A stretch of DNA of 64,000 nt. Source: Bacteroidota bacterium. GTDB lineage: Bacteria > Bacteroidota > Bacteroidia > Bacteroidales > SZUA-534. A program made the translations under genes and the position numbers. This document shows, piece after piece, positions 44,392 through 53,255 of the stretch. Numbering within the stretch: the stretch's first letter is position 1; every line of letters begins with the position of its first letter. Under the pieces are notes generated by a model. The model did no database searches. It had not been told where the DNA came from and saw only the letters and a list, made by a program, of their open reading frames with translations. Location of the stretch: positions 99,367 to 163,366 of the forward strand of contig QKGS01000005.1 in NCBI GenBank assembly GCA_003250355.1. Reading direction: 5' to 3'.

Positions 44392-47301
44392 ATGGCTGAC
44401 GGAAATAAAGCGAAAAGATTAAGTAAGGTTGCCAAGGAGTTCAATGTTGGTATTAGTACCATTGTCGATTTTTTACATAAAAACGGCGTGGAACTTAGTA
44501 CTAATCCGAACAACAAAGTTGAGCCCGATGTGTATGATATGCTCGAAGGAGAGTTCAGCAGAGACATCAAGCTTAAAAAGGAATCGGAGAAAATTGAGCT
44601 TAAAAATAAGAAGAAGAAAGAAACTATTTCCATAGCCGATGAGTATTCTGAACCACGCAAAAACACAAACAAGGACGATGATGCTGACGACTATGTAGAA
44701 ACTGAAGTTGATAAACTTGAGGTAAAAGTTGTTGGAAAAATCGATCTTAATAGAAAACCGGAACCAAAGAAAGAGGTTGAAAAAGAGACACCAAAGCCTG
44801 AGCCGGTGGTTGAAAAAGAACAGCCCAAACCGGTTGTTAAGCCTGAAGTACCTATTGCTAAAGAATCTTATAAAGCCAACATTAATGAGAGCGATGAGAT
44901 AAAAACTGAAGTTGAACAGTTGGAAAATCCTAAAGTTGTAGGTAGAATCGATTTGTCGGCACTAAATCAGAAAACACGCCCTTCGAGAAAAAGTAAAGAA
45001 GAACGCGATGCTGAACGACGTGAAAAACGCGACAAGCAACGCCCGCAACAGCAGCAGCAACAACAACATCACCATCAGGGGCGCAATGATGCTAAGGGTG
45101 GAAAACCTCAGCATGGACGACGAGATGATAATTTTGTAAAACAATCATACGATAAACCAAAAGGGCCTACCGTAGTAGGTAAAATTGATTTGCCGGAAGA
45201 GCGTCAACGCAGTGGAGGTGGAGATTTCGATCCTAAGAAAAAGAGAAAACGTATATCGAAAGAACGTGTCGATGTAAGTAACGTTCAGGATAGAGGTGGC
45301 AGACCGCCACATTCACATTCACCGTCACAACAACAACAAGGCAATAAAGGAAAGAAAGGCGGTAAGCCACAAAAACGTCCTGCCAAAGTTGAGGTAGACG
45401 ATGAAGATGTACAAAAACAAATTAAAGATACTTTAGCGCGTCTTACAGCCAATAAAGGTAAGAGTAAAGGCTCGAAGTACCGTAGAGAGAAACGTGATGC
45501 AGCCAGTCAAAGAACTCAAGAGGAGATTGAAAAACTGGAGGCAGAAAAAAATATACTTAAAGTTACTGAGTTTGTATCAGTAAACGAACTTGCCATGATG
45601 ATGGGGGTAGCTGCTACTCAGGTAATAGGTACTTGTATGTCGCTTGGCTTGTTTGTATCAATAAACCAACGCCTCGATGCTGAAACCATGGCTCTTGTAG
45701 CCGATGAGTTTGGCTTTAAGGTAGAATTTGTTAGTGCCGATGTGTTGGAGGCAATTGGCGAAGAGGAAGAGGATAATGAAGCAGATCTTTTGCCGCGCGC
45801 TCCAATTGTAACAGTAATGGGACACGTTGACCATGGTAAAACATCGCTACTTGACTACATACGTCGTGCAAACGTAATAGCAGGCGAAGCAGGAGGTATT
45901 ACACAGCACATAGGTGCATATAGTGTAAACCTTGAAAGTGGTCAGAAAATTACATTCCTCGATACACCGGGTCACGAAGCGTTTACAGCTATGCGTGCGC
46001 GTGGTGCTCAGGTAACCGATATTGCTATCATTATAGTAGCTGCCGACGACAGTATAATGCCTCAAACTATTGAAGCTATTAATCACGCACAGGCAGCAGG
46101 GGTTCCTATTATATTTGCTATAAACAAAATAGATAAGCCTACTGCAAACCCTGAAAAAATTAAGGAAGCTCTTGCAAATATGAACTTCCTTGTTGAAGAG
46201 TGGGGTGGAAAGTATCAGTCGCAGGATATTTCTGCAAAAGCAGGTATCAATATTGATGCGCTTCTTGAAAAGGTACTTCTTGAAGCAGAGATGCTGGAAC
46301 TGAAAGCTAATCCAAATAAAAAAGCTATAGGTACAGTAATAGAAGCATCGCTCGATAAAGGTCGCGGATTTGTTACCAATTTATTGGTTCAGGCAGGAAC
46401 ACTTAAAGTAGGTGATATACTTCTTGCAGGTAACCATACCGGACGTGTTCGTGCTATGTATAACGAACGCAACGAGCAGGTGCAAGAGGCGGGGCCTTCG
46501 CAACCGGTACTTGTACTTGGTATGAACGGAGCTTCACAGGCCGGCGATAAGTTCAATATTATGGACACCGACCGCGAAGCTAAGGAAATAGCAAACCGTC
46601 GTCAGCAGCTTGCACGTGAACAGGGATTACGAACTCAGAAACATATTACACTCGATGAAATTGGTCGTCGTATTGCAATTGGAAACTTCCAGGAGCTGAA
46701 TGTAATTGTTAAAGGTGATGTTGACGGTTCGGTAGAAGCACTATCTGACTCATTAATTAAACTATCAACCGAAGAGATTCAGGTTAATGTTAAGCATAAG
46801 GCAGTAGGTCAAATATCGGAATCGGATATTTTACTTGCAGCTGCTTCCGATGCTATTGTTATTGGTTTCCAGGTGCGTCCTTCAATGTCGGCGCGCAAAC
46901 TTGCCGAGAAAGAGGAAATTGATGTTAGATTGTACTCTGTAATTTACGATGCTATTAACGAAGTTAGAGATGCAATGGAAGGTATGCTTTCGCCTGAAAT
47001 ACGTGAAGAGATTACAGCAACAGTTGAAATACTGGAACTGTTTAAAATAACTAAGGTAGGTACTATTGCCGGATGTATGGTTCGTGAAGGTAAAATTAAG
47101 CGTACATCTAAAATTCGTATTATTCGCGATGGTATAGTAGTGTACACAGGTGCTTTAGGGTCGCTGCGCCGATTTAAAGATGAAGCCAAAGAAGTTGTGG
47201 CAGGTCTTGAATGTGGTTTAAATATCGATAATTTTAACGATATTAAAGTAGGTGACCTTGTAGAGGCATACGAAGAAACAGAAATAAAACGTACTTTATA
47301 A
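44392..47301 (+). CDS. infB: Translation initiation factor IF-2
   Basis: 969 aa. IF2_N helical region (1-55), then a long charged linker (about 60-380) rich in Lys, Glu, Pro and Gln with a poly-Gln/His run (residues ~218-230), then a second IF2_N segment (about 385-440). The GTPase domain starts near residue 467, with G1 [10 protein letters not shown]3 DTPGHEAF and G4 NKIDKP; domains II-IV follow. The linker contains three copies of a 'KVVGKID/RIDL'-like word ([30 protein letters not shown]), an internal repeat. Last gene of the rimP operon, with a terminator after it. Confidence 0.97.
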   Translation: MADGNKAKRLSKVAKEFNVGISTIVDFLHKNGVELSTNPNNKVEPDVYDMLEGEFSRDIKLKKESEKIELKNKKKKETISIADEYSEPRKNTNKDDDADDYVETEVDKLEVKVVGKIDLNRKPEPKKEVEKETPKPEPVVEKEQPKPVVKPEVPIAKESYKANINESDEIKTEVEQLENPKVVGRIDLSALNQKTRPSRKSKEERDAERREKRDKQRPQQQQQQQHHHQGRNDAKGGKPQHGRRDDNFVKQSYDKPKGPTVVGKIDLPEERQRSGGGDFDPKKKRKRISKERVDVSNVQDRGGRPPHSHSPSQQQQGNKGKKGGKPQKRPAKVEVDDEDVQKQIKDTLARLTANKGKSKGSKYRREKRDAASQRTQEEIEKLEAEKNILKVTEFVSVNELAMMMGVAATQVIGTCMSLGLFVSINQRLDAETMALVADEFGFKVEFVSADVLEAIGEEEEDNEADLLPRAPIVTVMGHVDHGKTSLLDYIRRANVIAGEAGGITQHIGAYSVNLESGQKITFLDTPGHEAFTAMRARGAQVTDIAIIIVAADDSIMPQTIEAINHAQAAGVPIIFAINKIDKPTANPEKIKEALANMNFLVEEWGGKYQSQDISAKAGINIDALLEKVLLEAEMLELKANPNKKAIGTVIEASLDKGRGFVTNLLVQAGTLKVGDILLAGNHTGRVRAMYNERNEQVQEAGPSQPVLVLGMNGASQAGDKFNIMDTDREAKEIANRRQQLAREQGLRTQKHITLDEIGRRIAIGNFQELNVIVKGDVDGSVEALSDSLIKLSTEEIQVNVKHKAVGQISESDILLAAASDAIVIGFQVRPSMSARKLAEKEEIDVRLYSVIYDAINEVRDAMEGMLSPEIREEITATVEILELFKITKVGTIAGCMVREGKIKRTSKIRIIRDGIVVYTGALGSLRRFKDEAKEVVAGLECGLNIDNFNDIKVGDLVEAYEETEIKRTL

Positions 47302-47321
47302 TATAAAGTTGAGCAAAAGGC

Positions 47322-47357
47322 AAAGCCCGCAACTATTTTAGTTTCGGGCTTTTTTTA
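47322..47357 (+). terminator. Intrinsic terminator of the rimP-nusA-infB operon
   Basis: An 8-bp outer stem (AAAGCCCG 47322-47329 / CGGGCTTT 47345-47352) with an inner AACTA/TAGTT stem, followed by a T-run. A TAnnTTTG-type sequence (TATTTTTG, 47358-47365) directly follows and could serve the next gene. Confidence 0.9.
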
Positions 47358-47388
47358 TATTTTTGCTCCACTTAAAAATGTAGAAACT

Positions 47389-48225
47389 ATGCAGAATGCA
47401 GATGCTAATAAGGTTAAGCTTGTTAATATTGATGAAATTGTAAAAAGCAAAAGTCCGAAGCTATACAAGTTTATACCAAAGTTTTTACTTTCTTATTTAA
47501 AAAAGATTACCCATCAGGATGGGGTAATTAATTATATGATTGCTAACCATAGCGATAAAGAGCCTCATGTGTTTTCAACTATTTGTCTCAATCATTTTGG
47601 CGCTGTACGTAAGGTAGAAGGAATTGAGAATTTGCCGAAAGGTGATGGGCGTATGATATTTGTTTCAAATCATCCGCTTGGGGGGCTCGATGGTATGGCG
47701 TTTATAGAGGCTGTGCATAAAATATACGGCGATTTAAAATTTCCGGTCAACGATTTATTATTAAATGTTCCTGCGTTGAAAAAGGCATTTATACCTATTA
47801 ACAATACCGGAGGCAAGCAAACCCGCGAAGCCTTACTAGGGTTGGAGCAAGCACTTGATTCGGATATGCCTGTTTTGTATTTTCCGGCAGGTATGTGTTC
47901 TCGTAAAATAAAGGGGGAGATAACCGATTTGCGGTGGAAAAAGAATTTTTTGGCTCAGGCTGTAAAGCATAAACGCAATGTGGTTCCGGTTTATATTAGC
48001 GGGAAAAATTCCGATTTCTTTTATAATTTATCAAATATCAGAACTAAGCTGGGGCTAAAGTTTAATGTTGAGATGCTTTATTTGGTTAACGAAATGGTTA
48101 AACAAAAAGACAAAGAGTTGATTATTAAATTTGGTAAGCCAATATCATTTGAAACTTTTGATAATACAAAGAGCATTAATGATTGGGTGGAATATGTTCG
48201 ACAACAAACATATTCAATGAAATAA
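47389..48225 (+). CDS. GlsA-like lysophospholipid-type O-acyltransferase
   Basis: 278 aa, PlsC-superfamily fold. The catalytic His-Asp motif is NHPLGGLDGMAFI (His followed by five residues then Asp, one longer than the usual Hx4D). The substrate block is FIPINNTGGKQTREALLGLEQAL, with LYFPAGMCSRKIKGEI following. In Bacteroides thetaiotaomicron an O-acyltransferase (GlsA) of this kind works next to an N-acyltransferase (GlsB) to make glycine lipids. The next gene is such an N-acyltransferase, so the pair is probably glsA-glsB. Ornithine or other amino-acid lipids are an alternative product. Confidence 0.82.
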   Translation: MQNADANKVKLVNIDEIVKSKSPKLYKFIPKFLLSYLKKITHQDGVINYMIANHSDKEPHVFSTICLNHFGAVRKVEGIENLPKGDGRMIFVSNHPLGGLDGMAFIEAVHKIYGDLKFPVNDLLLNVPALKKAFIPINNTGGKQTREALLGLEQALDSDMPVLYFPAGMCSRKIKGEITDLRWKKNFLAQAVKHKRNVVPVYISGKNSDFFYNLSNIRTKLGLKFNVEMLYLVNEMVKQKDKELIIKFGKPISFETFDNTKSINDWVEYVRQQTYSMK

Positions 48226-48291
48226 GGCATGGTAATTGCTAATGTATTGTGCATTTTTGTAAAGTAACTATAAAATAACAGATATATTTTG

Positions 48292-49239
48292 ATGGAAAAG
48301 ATAATTGAAGCAGTAGATAAGGACTTACTTATAAAGGAATTAACGCCCAATAAGTTGTTGCGTACAACTAATTTTGGTGATAATGAAATTTATTGCTTTA
48401 CATATCACGATTCGCCAAACTTGACACGCGAGGTAGGTCGTTTGCGTGAAATTACTTTCAGAACGGCAGGCGGTGGAACAGGTAAAGATTGTGACCTCGA
48501 TGATTATGATTTGTCAGACCATCCGTATAAGCAGCTTATAGTTTGGGATCCTCGTGAGGAGGCTATTTTGGGTGGTTATCGTTATTTGGAAAGCAAATGT
48601 GCTCCGTTAGATATAAACGGAGATCCTATGTTTGCTACCAGTCAGCTTTTTCATTATTCCGATGAATTTAAAAGTAAATATTTGCCAAGTTTGCTTGAAC
48701 TGGGGCGTTCGTTTGTTGTCCCTTCGCAGCAAGCTACTCAGGGAGGCGGAAGAAAGGGTTTATTTACACTCGATAATCTTTGGGACGGATTAGGAGCTTT
48801 AGTAATAGATAATAGCGAAATACGTTATTTGTTTGGAAAAGTAACCATGTATACCCATTACAATAAAGAGGCTCGTAATTACTTGTTGTATTTTATGCAT
48901 CTTTACTTTGGAGGCCACGACAAGCTTATTCGCTTGAAAGATCCGCTAAATTTGGATATGGATACAGCAACGCTTTCTGCTTTTTTTGAAGGTAATAATT
49001 ACGAATCGGATTATAAAAAACTAGGCAGAAAAGTGCGTGAGTTGGGTGAGAATATACCGCCGTTAATAAATGCATATATGAATCTTTCGCCTACAATGAA
49101 GGTTTTTGGTACAAGTATTAATCCATATTTTGGTGGCGTTGAAGAGACCGGAATTATGGTAACAGTAGACGATATATATCCTTCGAAAAGCAAAAGGCAT
49201 ATAGAGTCGTATATAAAGCAGCTTAAAGCCGGAGGGTAG
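48292..49239 (+). CDS. GlsB-like N-acyltransferase (GNAT fold, acyl-ACP dependent)
   Basis: 315 aa from the ATG at 48292 (a TTG just before it is less likely). It is related to ornithine-acyl-ACP N-acyltransferase (OlsB). Conserved words are RLREITFRTAGGGTGKDCDLDDYD, then YKQLIVWDPREEAILGGYRYL and LLELGRSFVVPSQQ. In Bacteroides GlsB forms N-acyl-3-hydroxyacyl-glycine, the lyso form of glycine lipids, and GlsA adds the second chain. It follows the GlsA-like gene by 66 bp. Glycine as substrate is inferred from phylum and context. Confidence 0.85.
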   Translation: MEKIIEAVDKDLLIKELTPNKLLRTTNFGDNEIYCFTYHDSPNLTREVGRLREITFRTAGGGTGKDCDLDDYDLSDHPYKQLIVWDPREEAILGGYRYLESKCAPLDINGDPMFATSQLFHYSDEFKSKYLPSLLELGRSFVVPSQQATQGGGRKGLFTLDNLWDGLGALVIDNSEIRYLFGKVTMYTHYNKEARNYLLYFMHLYFGGHDKLIRLKDPLNLDMDTATLSAFFEGNNYESDYKKLGRKVRELGENIPPLINAYMNLSPTMKVFGTSINPYFGGVEETGIMVTVDDIYPSKSKRHIESYIKQLKAGG

Positions 49240-49347
49240 TGATTCAGGGAAATCGTTTTTAACTTATCTATTGTGTATATTTCTTCTTTATGCGGAAATA
49301 CATTGAAATAATAATCTTAAACTTAAATCTGTTTATACTATTTGTAT

Positions 49348-50385
49348 ATGGCAAATACAGTAAATCTTATACCAATAATTGAAAAGGGCTGGGAAAGCTA
49401 TAATCCATTAAGAAGAATAAAGAAGATAGAGGATTTAAGTGTTAATGTTTCAACTAATAAGGTATTTAAAATAACATTTGTAGATCGGAGTTTTGTATTT
49501 GCCAAAGTGTCGAGTTTTGGAGAATACGAAATATTTAAAGAAGACCATCAAATAATAAATGTACTTGCCAACAATTTGGAGCGTCCGTATGACCATTTTC
49601 TGGCAAGCTCTTTAATGAAAGAGAATCAACTGTTTATATATAGGCACGAGGATGAGTTTATTGATGTGTGGATGATTTTTTATCGTGCAGTACGTGTGAA
49701 AAACAAACTCCCTAAACGCCTTGAAAATGAACAGATAAGGGCAATAGGACGTGAGCTTGCGAAGTTTCATAAAATATGCGATGAAATGACCCCTGTACTC
49801 CCTTTTTCGTCGAAAACATTGGTTAAGGATATTTACAAATTATTGCGGAGCATTGACAAAAGCAAAAGGTTTGGAGAATATAATGACCTTATTCGGGAGC
49901 ATTGCAATTTGTTTCTTGATAATGCGGAACGCTACGATTATATAAGCTTTAAGAAAATACCTGTATTTGTTGATTGGAACATAGGAAACTTTTCGGTTCG
50001 CGATAATAGTTCTTTTTTTTCCAGATGGGATTACGATTGGTTTCGTATGAGTTCTCGCATACTCGATTTTTATTCGTTCAGTAGAGTGTGTTCCGATATT
50101 GGTGACAAAACCGATTTTTCATATACATTTTCGCAATTAAATGAACCCCGGTTTATAGAATTTTTAAAAGAGTACCATAGTGTATTCCCCCTTACACGTA
50201 ATGAAGTTTTTTTTATTAAAGAAGCATACAGGTTTTTTATTTTAAATTATGTAATTAGCAATGGGCAGTATTTTTTTACTGAGAATTATGCTCTTAAATT
50301 GCAGCGTGAAGCTTATAAAATGCACTTGCCAAACTTAGATAAGGGGTTTAACGCCGAATTAATATTAGAGGCTTTAGGAATTTAA
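49348..50385 (+). CDS. Aminoglycoside-phosphotransferase-fold kinase-like protein
   Basis: 345 aa from the ATG at 49348. The sequence fits a protein-kinase-like/APH fold. The N-lobe has KVFKITFVDRSFVFAKVSSFGEYEIFKEDHQI (Lys of the nucleotide site, then a conserved Glu). The catalytic-loop equivalent is PVFVDWNIGNFSV (Asp and Asn, near residues 206-216), and a metal-site block WDYDWFRMSSRILDFY follows. The loop differs from the usual HGDLHxGN, with Val-Asp-Trp in place of His-Gly-Asp. The substrate is unknown; it could phosphorylate a small molecule or lipid precursor. It lies 108 bp after the glycine-lipid-type acyltransferase genes. Confidence 0.65.
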   Translation: MANTVNLIPIIEKGWESYNPLRRIKKIEDLSVNVSTNKVFKITFVDRSFVFAKVSSFGEYEIFKEDHQIINVLANNLERPYDHFLASSLMKENQLFIYRHEDEFIDVWMIFYRAVRVKNKLPKRLENEQIRAIGRELAKFHKICDEMTPVLPFSSKTLVKDIYKLLRSIDKSKRFGEYNDLIREHCNLFLDNAERYDYISFKKIPVFVDWNIGNFSVRDNSSFFSRWDYDWFRMSSRILDFYSFSRVCSDIGDKTDFSYTFSQLNEPRFIEFLKEYHSVFPLTRNEVFFIKEAYRFFILNYVISNGQYFFTENYALKLQREAYKMHLPNLDKGFNAELILEALGI

Positions 50386-50526
50386 ATAAGCGGTTAATAA
50401 AAATGCAGCACTATTACAGCACTGCATTTCATAGAAAGTATACCCTGCTAAATTGCAATTTATTGACGACTCATTAGATAAATTAATTTTTTTGTACATT
50501 TAGTTTAAATTAATTAACCAAATTAT

Positions 50527-51219
50527 ATGTCTGAAAAAGTATTTATGCCCATAAGCCAATGGGATATTGACGACCGTCCGCGCGAAAAACTTCTGAAAAA
50601 CGGCATATCGTCGTTGAGTAATGCCGAGCTTATAGCCATACTACTTGGAACAGGAACACGAAACCTTTCGGCTGTCGATTTGGCTAAAAGTATACTGCAA
50701 ACTACCGGCAGCAACTTGCATTTGCTTGGCAAAGCCACCATTAACGATTTGAAAAAAGTTAACGGCATAGGTGAAGCCAAGGCCATAACCATAATGGCTG
50801 CTTTGGAGATAGGCCGAAGGCGCAAAGAATCGGATATTGAGCAAACTAAAATAACATCGAGCAGTCATATTGCCGAAATTTTTTCGCCAATACTTGCCGA
50901 TTTGCCACATGAAGAATTTTGGGTTGTTTATTTATCGAGAGCCAACAATATAATATCGAAAGTTAAACACAGTATGGGCGGTACATCAAGTACAATACTC
51001 GATGTAAAAATAATAATAAAGCAAGCTTTAGAAAATTTGTCATCGGCTATTATTCTTGTTCATAATCATCCGTCGGGGAGCCTTACTGTAAGTAACCACG
51101 ACAAAAGTGTAACCGAAAAAATTAAACAAGCTGCTAAGCTTTTCGACATATCACTTTATGACCATGTAATAATATCAGACAAAAAGTATGTGAGCTTTAG
51201 CGATGAGGGGCTTCTTTAA
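50527..51219 (+). CDS. radC: RadC-family JAB-domain protein
   Basis: 230 aa. An N-terminal helix-hairpin-helix region (about 15-85, KNGISSLSNAELIAILLGTGT and VNGIGEAKAITIMAALEIGRR) precedes a JAB metalloprotease-like domain (105-228). The latter has the zinc motif HNHPSGSLTVSNHDKSVTEK (His-x-His-x7-Ser-xx-Asp). The family name comes from a mistaken repair phenotype; function is unproven, although homologues are often near mobile or repair genes. Single gene, converging on aroK. Confidence 0.94.
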   Translation: MSEKVFMPISQWDIDDRPREKLLKNGISSLSNAELIAILLGTGTRNLSAVDLAKSILQTTGSNLHLLGKATINDLKKVNGIGEAKAITIMAALEIGRRRKESDIEQTKITSSSHIAEIFSPILADLPHEEFWVVYLSRANNIISKVKHSMGGTSSTILDVKIIIKQALENLSSAIILVHNHPSGSLTVSNHDKSVTEKIKQAAKLFDISLYDHVIISDKKYVSFSDEGLL

Positions 51220-51232
51220 TTAAATGGACTAT

Positions 51233-51751
51233 TTACAATTTGTATTTATTGTAATTGCCAATTGCATTTTTCAACGACTCGGCACTTAGTGTAACACCGT
51301 CAACTATGCACTTGGCCTGAGTGTAAAACGGTTCGCGATTTTTTAGTGCTCCGTTTATGAATGAATGCAATTCTTGGGGGGTTTTATCTTTCAGAATAGG
51401 TCGGTGGTCCATGCCTCCTTTTAGTCGCTCTATGAGTCCTTCGGTAGTCATTTGTATATATATTGTCATTCCGTGCTTATTCATTTGAGCTATATTGTCG
51501 AAAAAGCAAGGGGCACCGCCTCCGGTTGCAATTACCACTTTATCCATTTTAAAGGTATCTTGCAAGGTTTGTTGCTCTATTTTGCGAAAGCCGGCTTCAC
51601 CATCGGTTGCAAATATTTCGTTAATGGTGCGCCCTTCGGTTTTAACCAGCATATCGTCCATATCAACAAATTCGTAACCAAGTATCTTTGCCAGTTGTTT
51701 TCCTGCTGTAGTTTTTCCACAGCCCATGTATCCGAGTAAATATATGCGCAT
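51233..51751 (-). CDS. aroK: Shikimate kinase
   Basis: 172 aa from the ATG giving MRIYLLGYMGCGKTT. Shikimate kinase phosphorylates shikimate at O3 in aromatic amino acid synthesis. The P-loop GYMGCGKTTAGK, the shikimate-binding VDMDDML, ATGGGAPCF, and the lid arginine in LKGGMDHRPIL are all present. Single gene on the minus strand, 38 bp downstream of the Crp/Fnr gene, so co-transcription with it is possible. Confidence 0.96.
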   Translation of the reverse strand: MRIYLLGYMGCGKTTAGKQLAKILGYEFVDMDDMLVKTEGRTINEIFATDGEAGFRKIEQQTLQDTFKMDKVVIATGGGAPCFFDNIAQMNKHGMTIYIQMTTEGLIERLKGGMDHRPILKDKTPQELHSFINGALKNREPFYTQAKCIVDGVTLSAESLKNAIGNYNKYKL

Positions 51752-51789
51752 AACATTCTTTTTTTGCAAAGTTAGCTATAAATCATATA

Positions 51790-52488
51790 TCACCCAACAG
51801 TACTGAGTTTTTCGAGCAGATCGCGTCTTTTAATTTTAATTTTATCGCGTCGTATTTCTATAAGACCGTCGTGATTCATTTGTTGAAGTATTTTATTGGT
51901 ACTCTCCTTTGATATAGATGAAAATTCGGAAAGTTCTTTACGCGAAAGGGTATTCAAAACATCGGTTTTAAATATATTGTCGGTTAAATACAAGAGGGCT
52001 GTTGCTAGTTTGCCATGGTTATTACGTGTACTAATAGTAACCATTTTACCATACATATAGTTATAGTCATCTGAAATTGAATCGATTAAAAATCCACCTA
52101 TATTTTTGTTATGAATGAATTCTTTGCAGAATATATCCTTTTTGATAAAACATATTTTACAGTCAGTAAGTGTAACAATTGAAAATGGATATTTATCGAC
52201 ACTACCCAAAACAGGCAAAGCTAGAAATGACTCACCCTCTATAATTTTAATAATTGTATTGCGGTCATTTTTGCCTTCAATTACTTTTTTAACAACACCC
52301 TTTTTTAAATAGGCTATTTGAGAAATAAAGCTCCCCTGTCGGATAATAACTTCACCTGCTAGTATTTCTTGTTCACTTTTGTTCTCATTTATTAACTGCA
52401 TACTGTTTGTTGTAAGATCATTTTTTATGCACTTATGCTTGCACTCATTACAATTTTCAATATTTGATAGCTTAATCATAGGCAACAT
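51790..52488 (-). CDS. Crp/Fnr-family transcriptional regulator
   Basis: 232 aa from the ATG giving MLPMIKLSN. A further in-frame extension (to 52605) would add a hydrophobic stretch and is rejected. A Cys group near the N-terminus (NCNECKHKCIKND) precedes the cyclic-nucleotide-binding-like jelly roll (about 40-145) and a winged-helix domain (about 160-230, LSRKELSEFSSISKESTNKILQQM). The Cys spacing (C-x2-C-x3-C) is like that of FNR-type iron-sulfur or redox sensors, but a fourth ligand is uncertain. It is transcribed divergently from cheW and the chemoreceptor, which makes it a candidate regulator of them. Confidence 0.88.
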   Translation of the reverse strand: MLPMIKLSNIENCNECKHKCIKNDLTTNSMQLINENKSEQEILAGEVIIRQGSFISQIAYLKKGVVKKVIEGKNDRNTIIKIIEGESFLALPVLGSVDKYPFSIVTLTDCKICFIKKDIFCKEFIHNKNIGGFLIDSISDDYNYMYGKMVTISTRNNHGKLATALLYLTDNIFKTDVLNTLSRKELSEFSSISKESTNKILQQMNHDGLIEIRRDKIKIKRRDLLEKLSTVG

Positions 52489-52654
52489 ATTAATGTAACA
52501 AATGAAGCAAAAACAAAAAATCATAACAAGCAAAAATATTAAAACAGGTTGCACGACATATTTTTCGATAACCCCTTTACCAAGATAAAAGGCACTTAAT
52601 GGCACATAAAAACAATTTGACCCTCGCCGGAGAGTAAAAATACCTTGCTGTCAA

Positions 52655-52717
52655 AGTTTAAGTTCAAGATGAAAATATTGTTGTTGTACACCCGGGCTTG
52701 TAATTTTAACTTAAACT
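52655..52717. promoter_or_regulatory. 10-bp inverted repeat in the crp-cheW intergenic region
   Basis: AGTTTAAGTT (52655-52664) and AACTTAAACT (52708-52717) are exact reverse complements, 43 bp apart. The right arm lies 14 bp before the cheW ATG. The pair may be two operator half-sites or a leader stem; no clear promoter box was found. Confidence 0.4.
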
Positions 52718-52731
52718 AAAAACCCAAAAAA

Positions 52732-53232
52732 ATGATTGACACAAAAATTCAAACAAAAAAGATTATTTCCTATCTGACATTTAACTTAGACAGGGAACAT
52801 TTTGCATTAAATGTTGGCAAAGTTGTAAACATACTTGAGATGCAAAAAATTACAAAAGTACCGAAACTACCTGACTACATTACAGGAATAATAAACCTTC
52901 GCGGTGAAGTACTTCCGGTAATTGACACCAATATAAAATTAGGTTTGCAGGAAACTGCAATAACCGGAAATACTTGCATACTTGTAATAGAGTGCAGTAT
53001 AGCCGATTCAATAACCCGGTTTGGAATGCTGGTTGATGGTGTTCAGGAAGTACTTGAAATAGACGATGACCAAATATTGCCTCCCCCCTCAATAGGTACA
53101 AAATACGGAACCAAAATTATATCGGGCGTTGTAGACCACAGCGAGCAGTTTATAATGATACTTGATATACATCAACTACTTGGTTTCGACGATGTAATAG
53201 ACCTTCAGAATATTAAAGAATCATTTAAATAA
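52732..53232 (+). CDS. cheW: Chemotaxis coupling protein CheW
   Basis: 166 aa, a single CheW domain. The segments YLTFNLDREHFALNVGKVVNILEMQKITKVPKLPDYITGIINLRGEVLPVID and FGMLVDGVQEVLEIDDDQI include the Arg (NLRGEVLPVID) that contacts receptors and CheA. CheW bridges receptor and kinase. No cheA, cheY or cheB/cheR gene is nearby, so these must be encoded elsewhere. It lies 23 bp before the receptor gene. Confidence 0.96.
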   Translation: MIDTKIQTKKIISYLTFNLDREHFALNVGKVVNILEMQKITKVPKLPDYITGIINLRGEVLPVIDTNIKLGLQETAITGNTCILVIECSIADSITRFGMLVDGVQEVLEIDDDQILPPPSIGTKYGTKIISGVVDHSEQFIMILDIHQLLGFDDVIDLQNIKESFK

Positions 53233-53255
53233 ACATTTTTTAAAGCCCAAAAGTT

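Noticed and set aside
44962..45144. Minus-strand ORF inside infB
   Set aside because: An artefact of the CAG/CAA-rich linker; low-complexity Leu runs with no start context.
52489..52605. N-terminal hydrophobic extension of the Crp/Fnr regulator
   Set aside because: It would place a membrane segment before a cytoplasmic regulator; the Cys motif and the fold follow the ATG at 52488.
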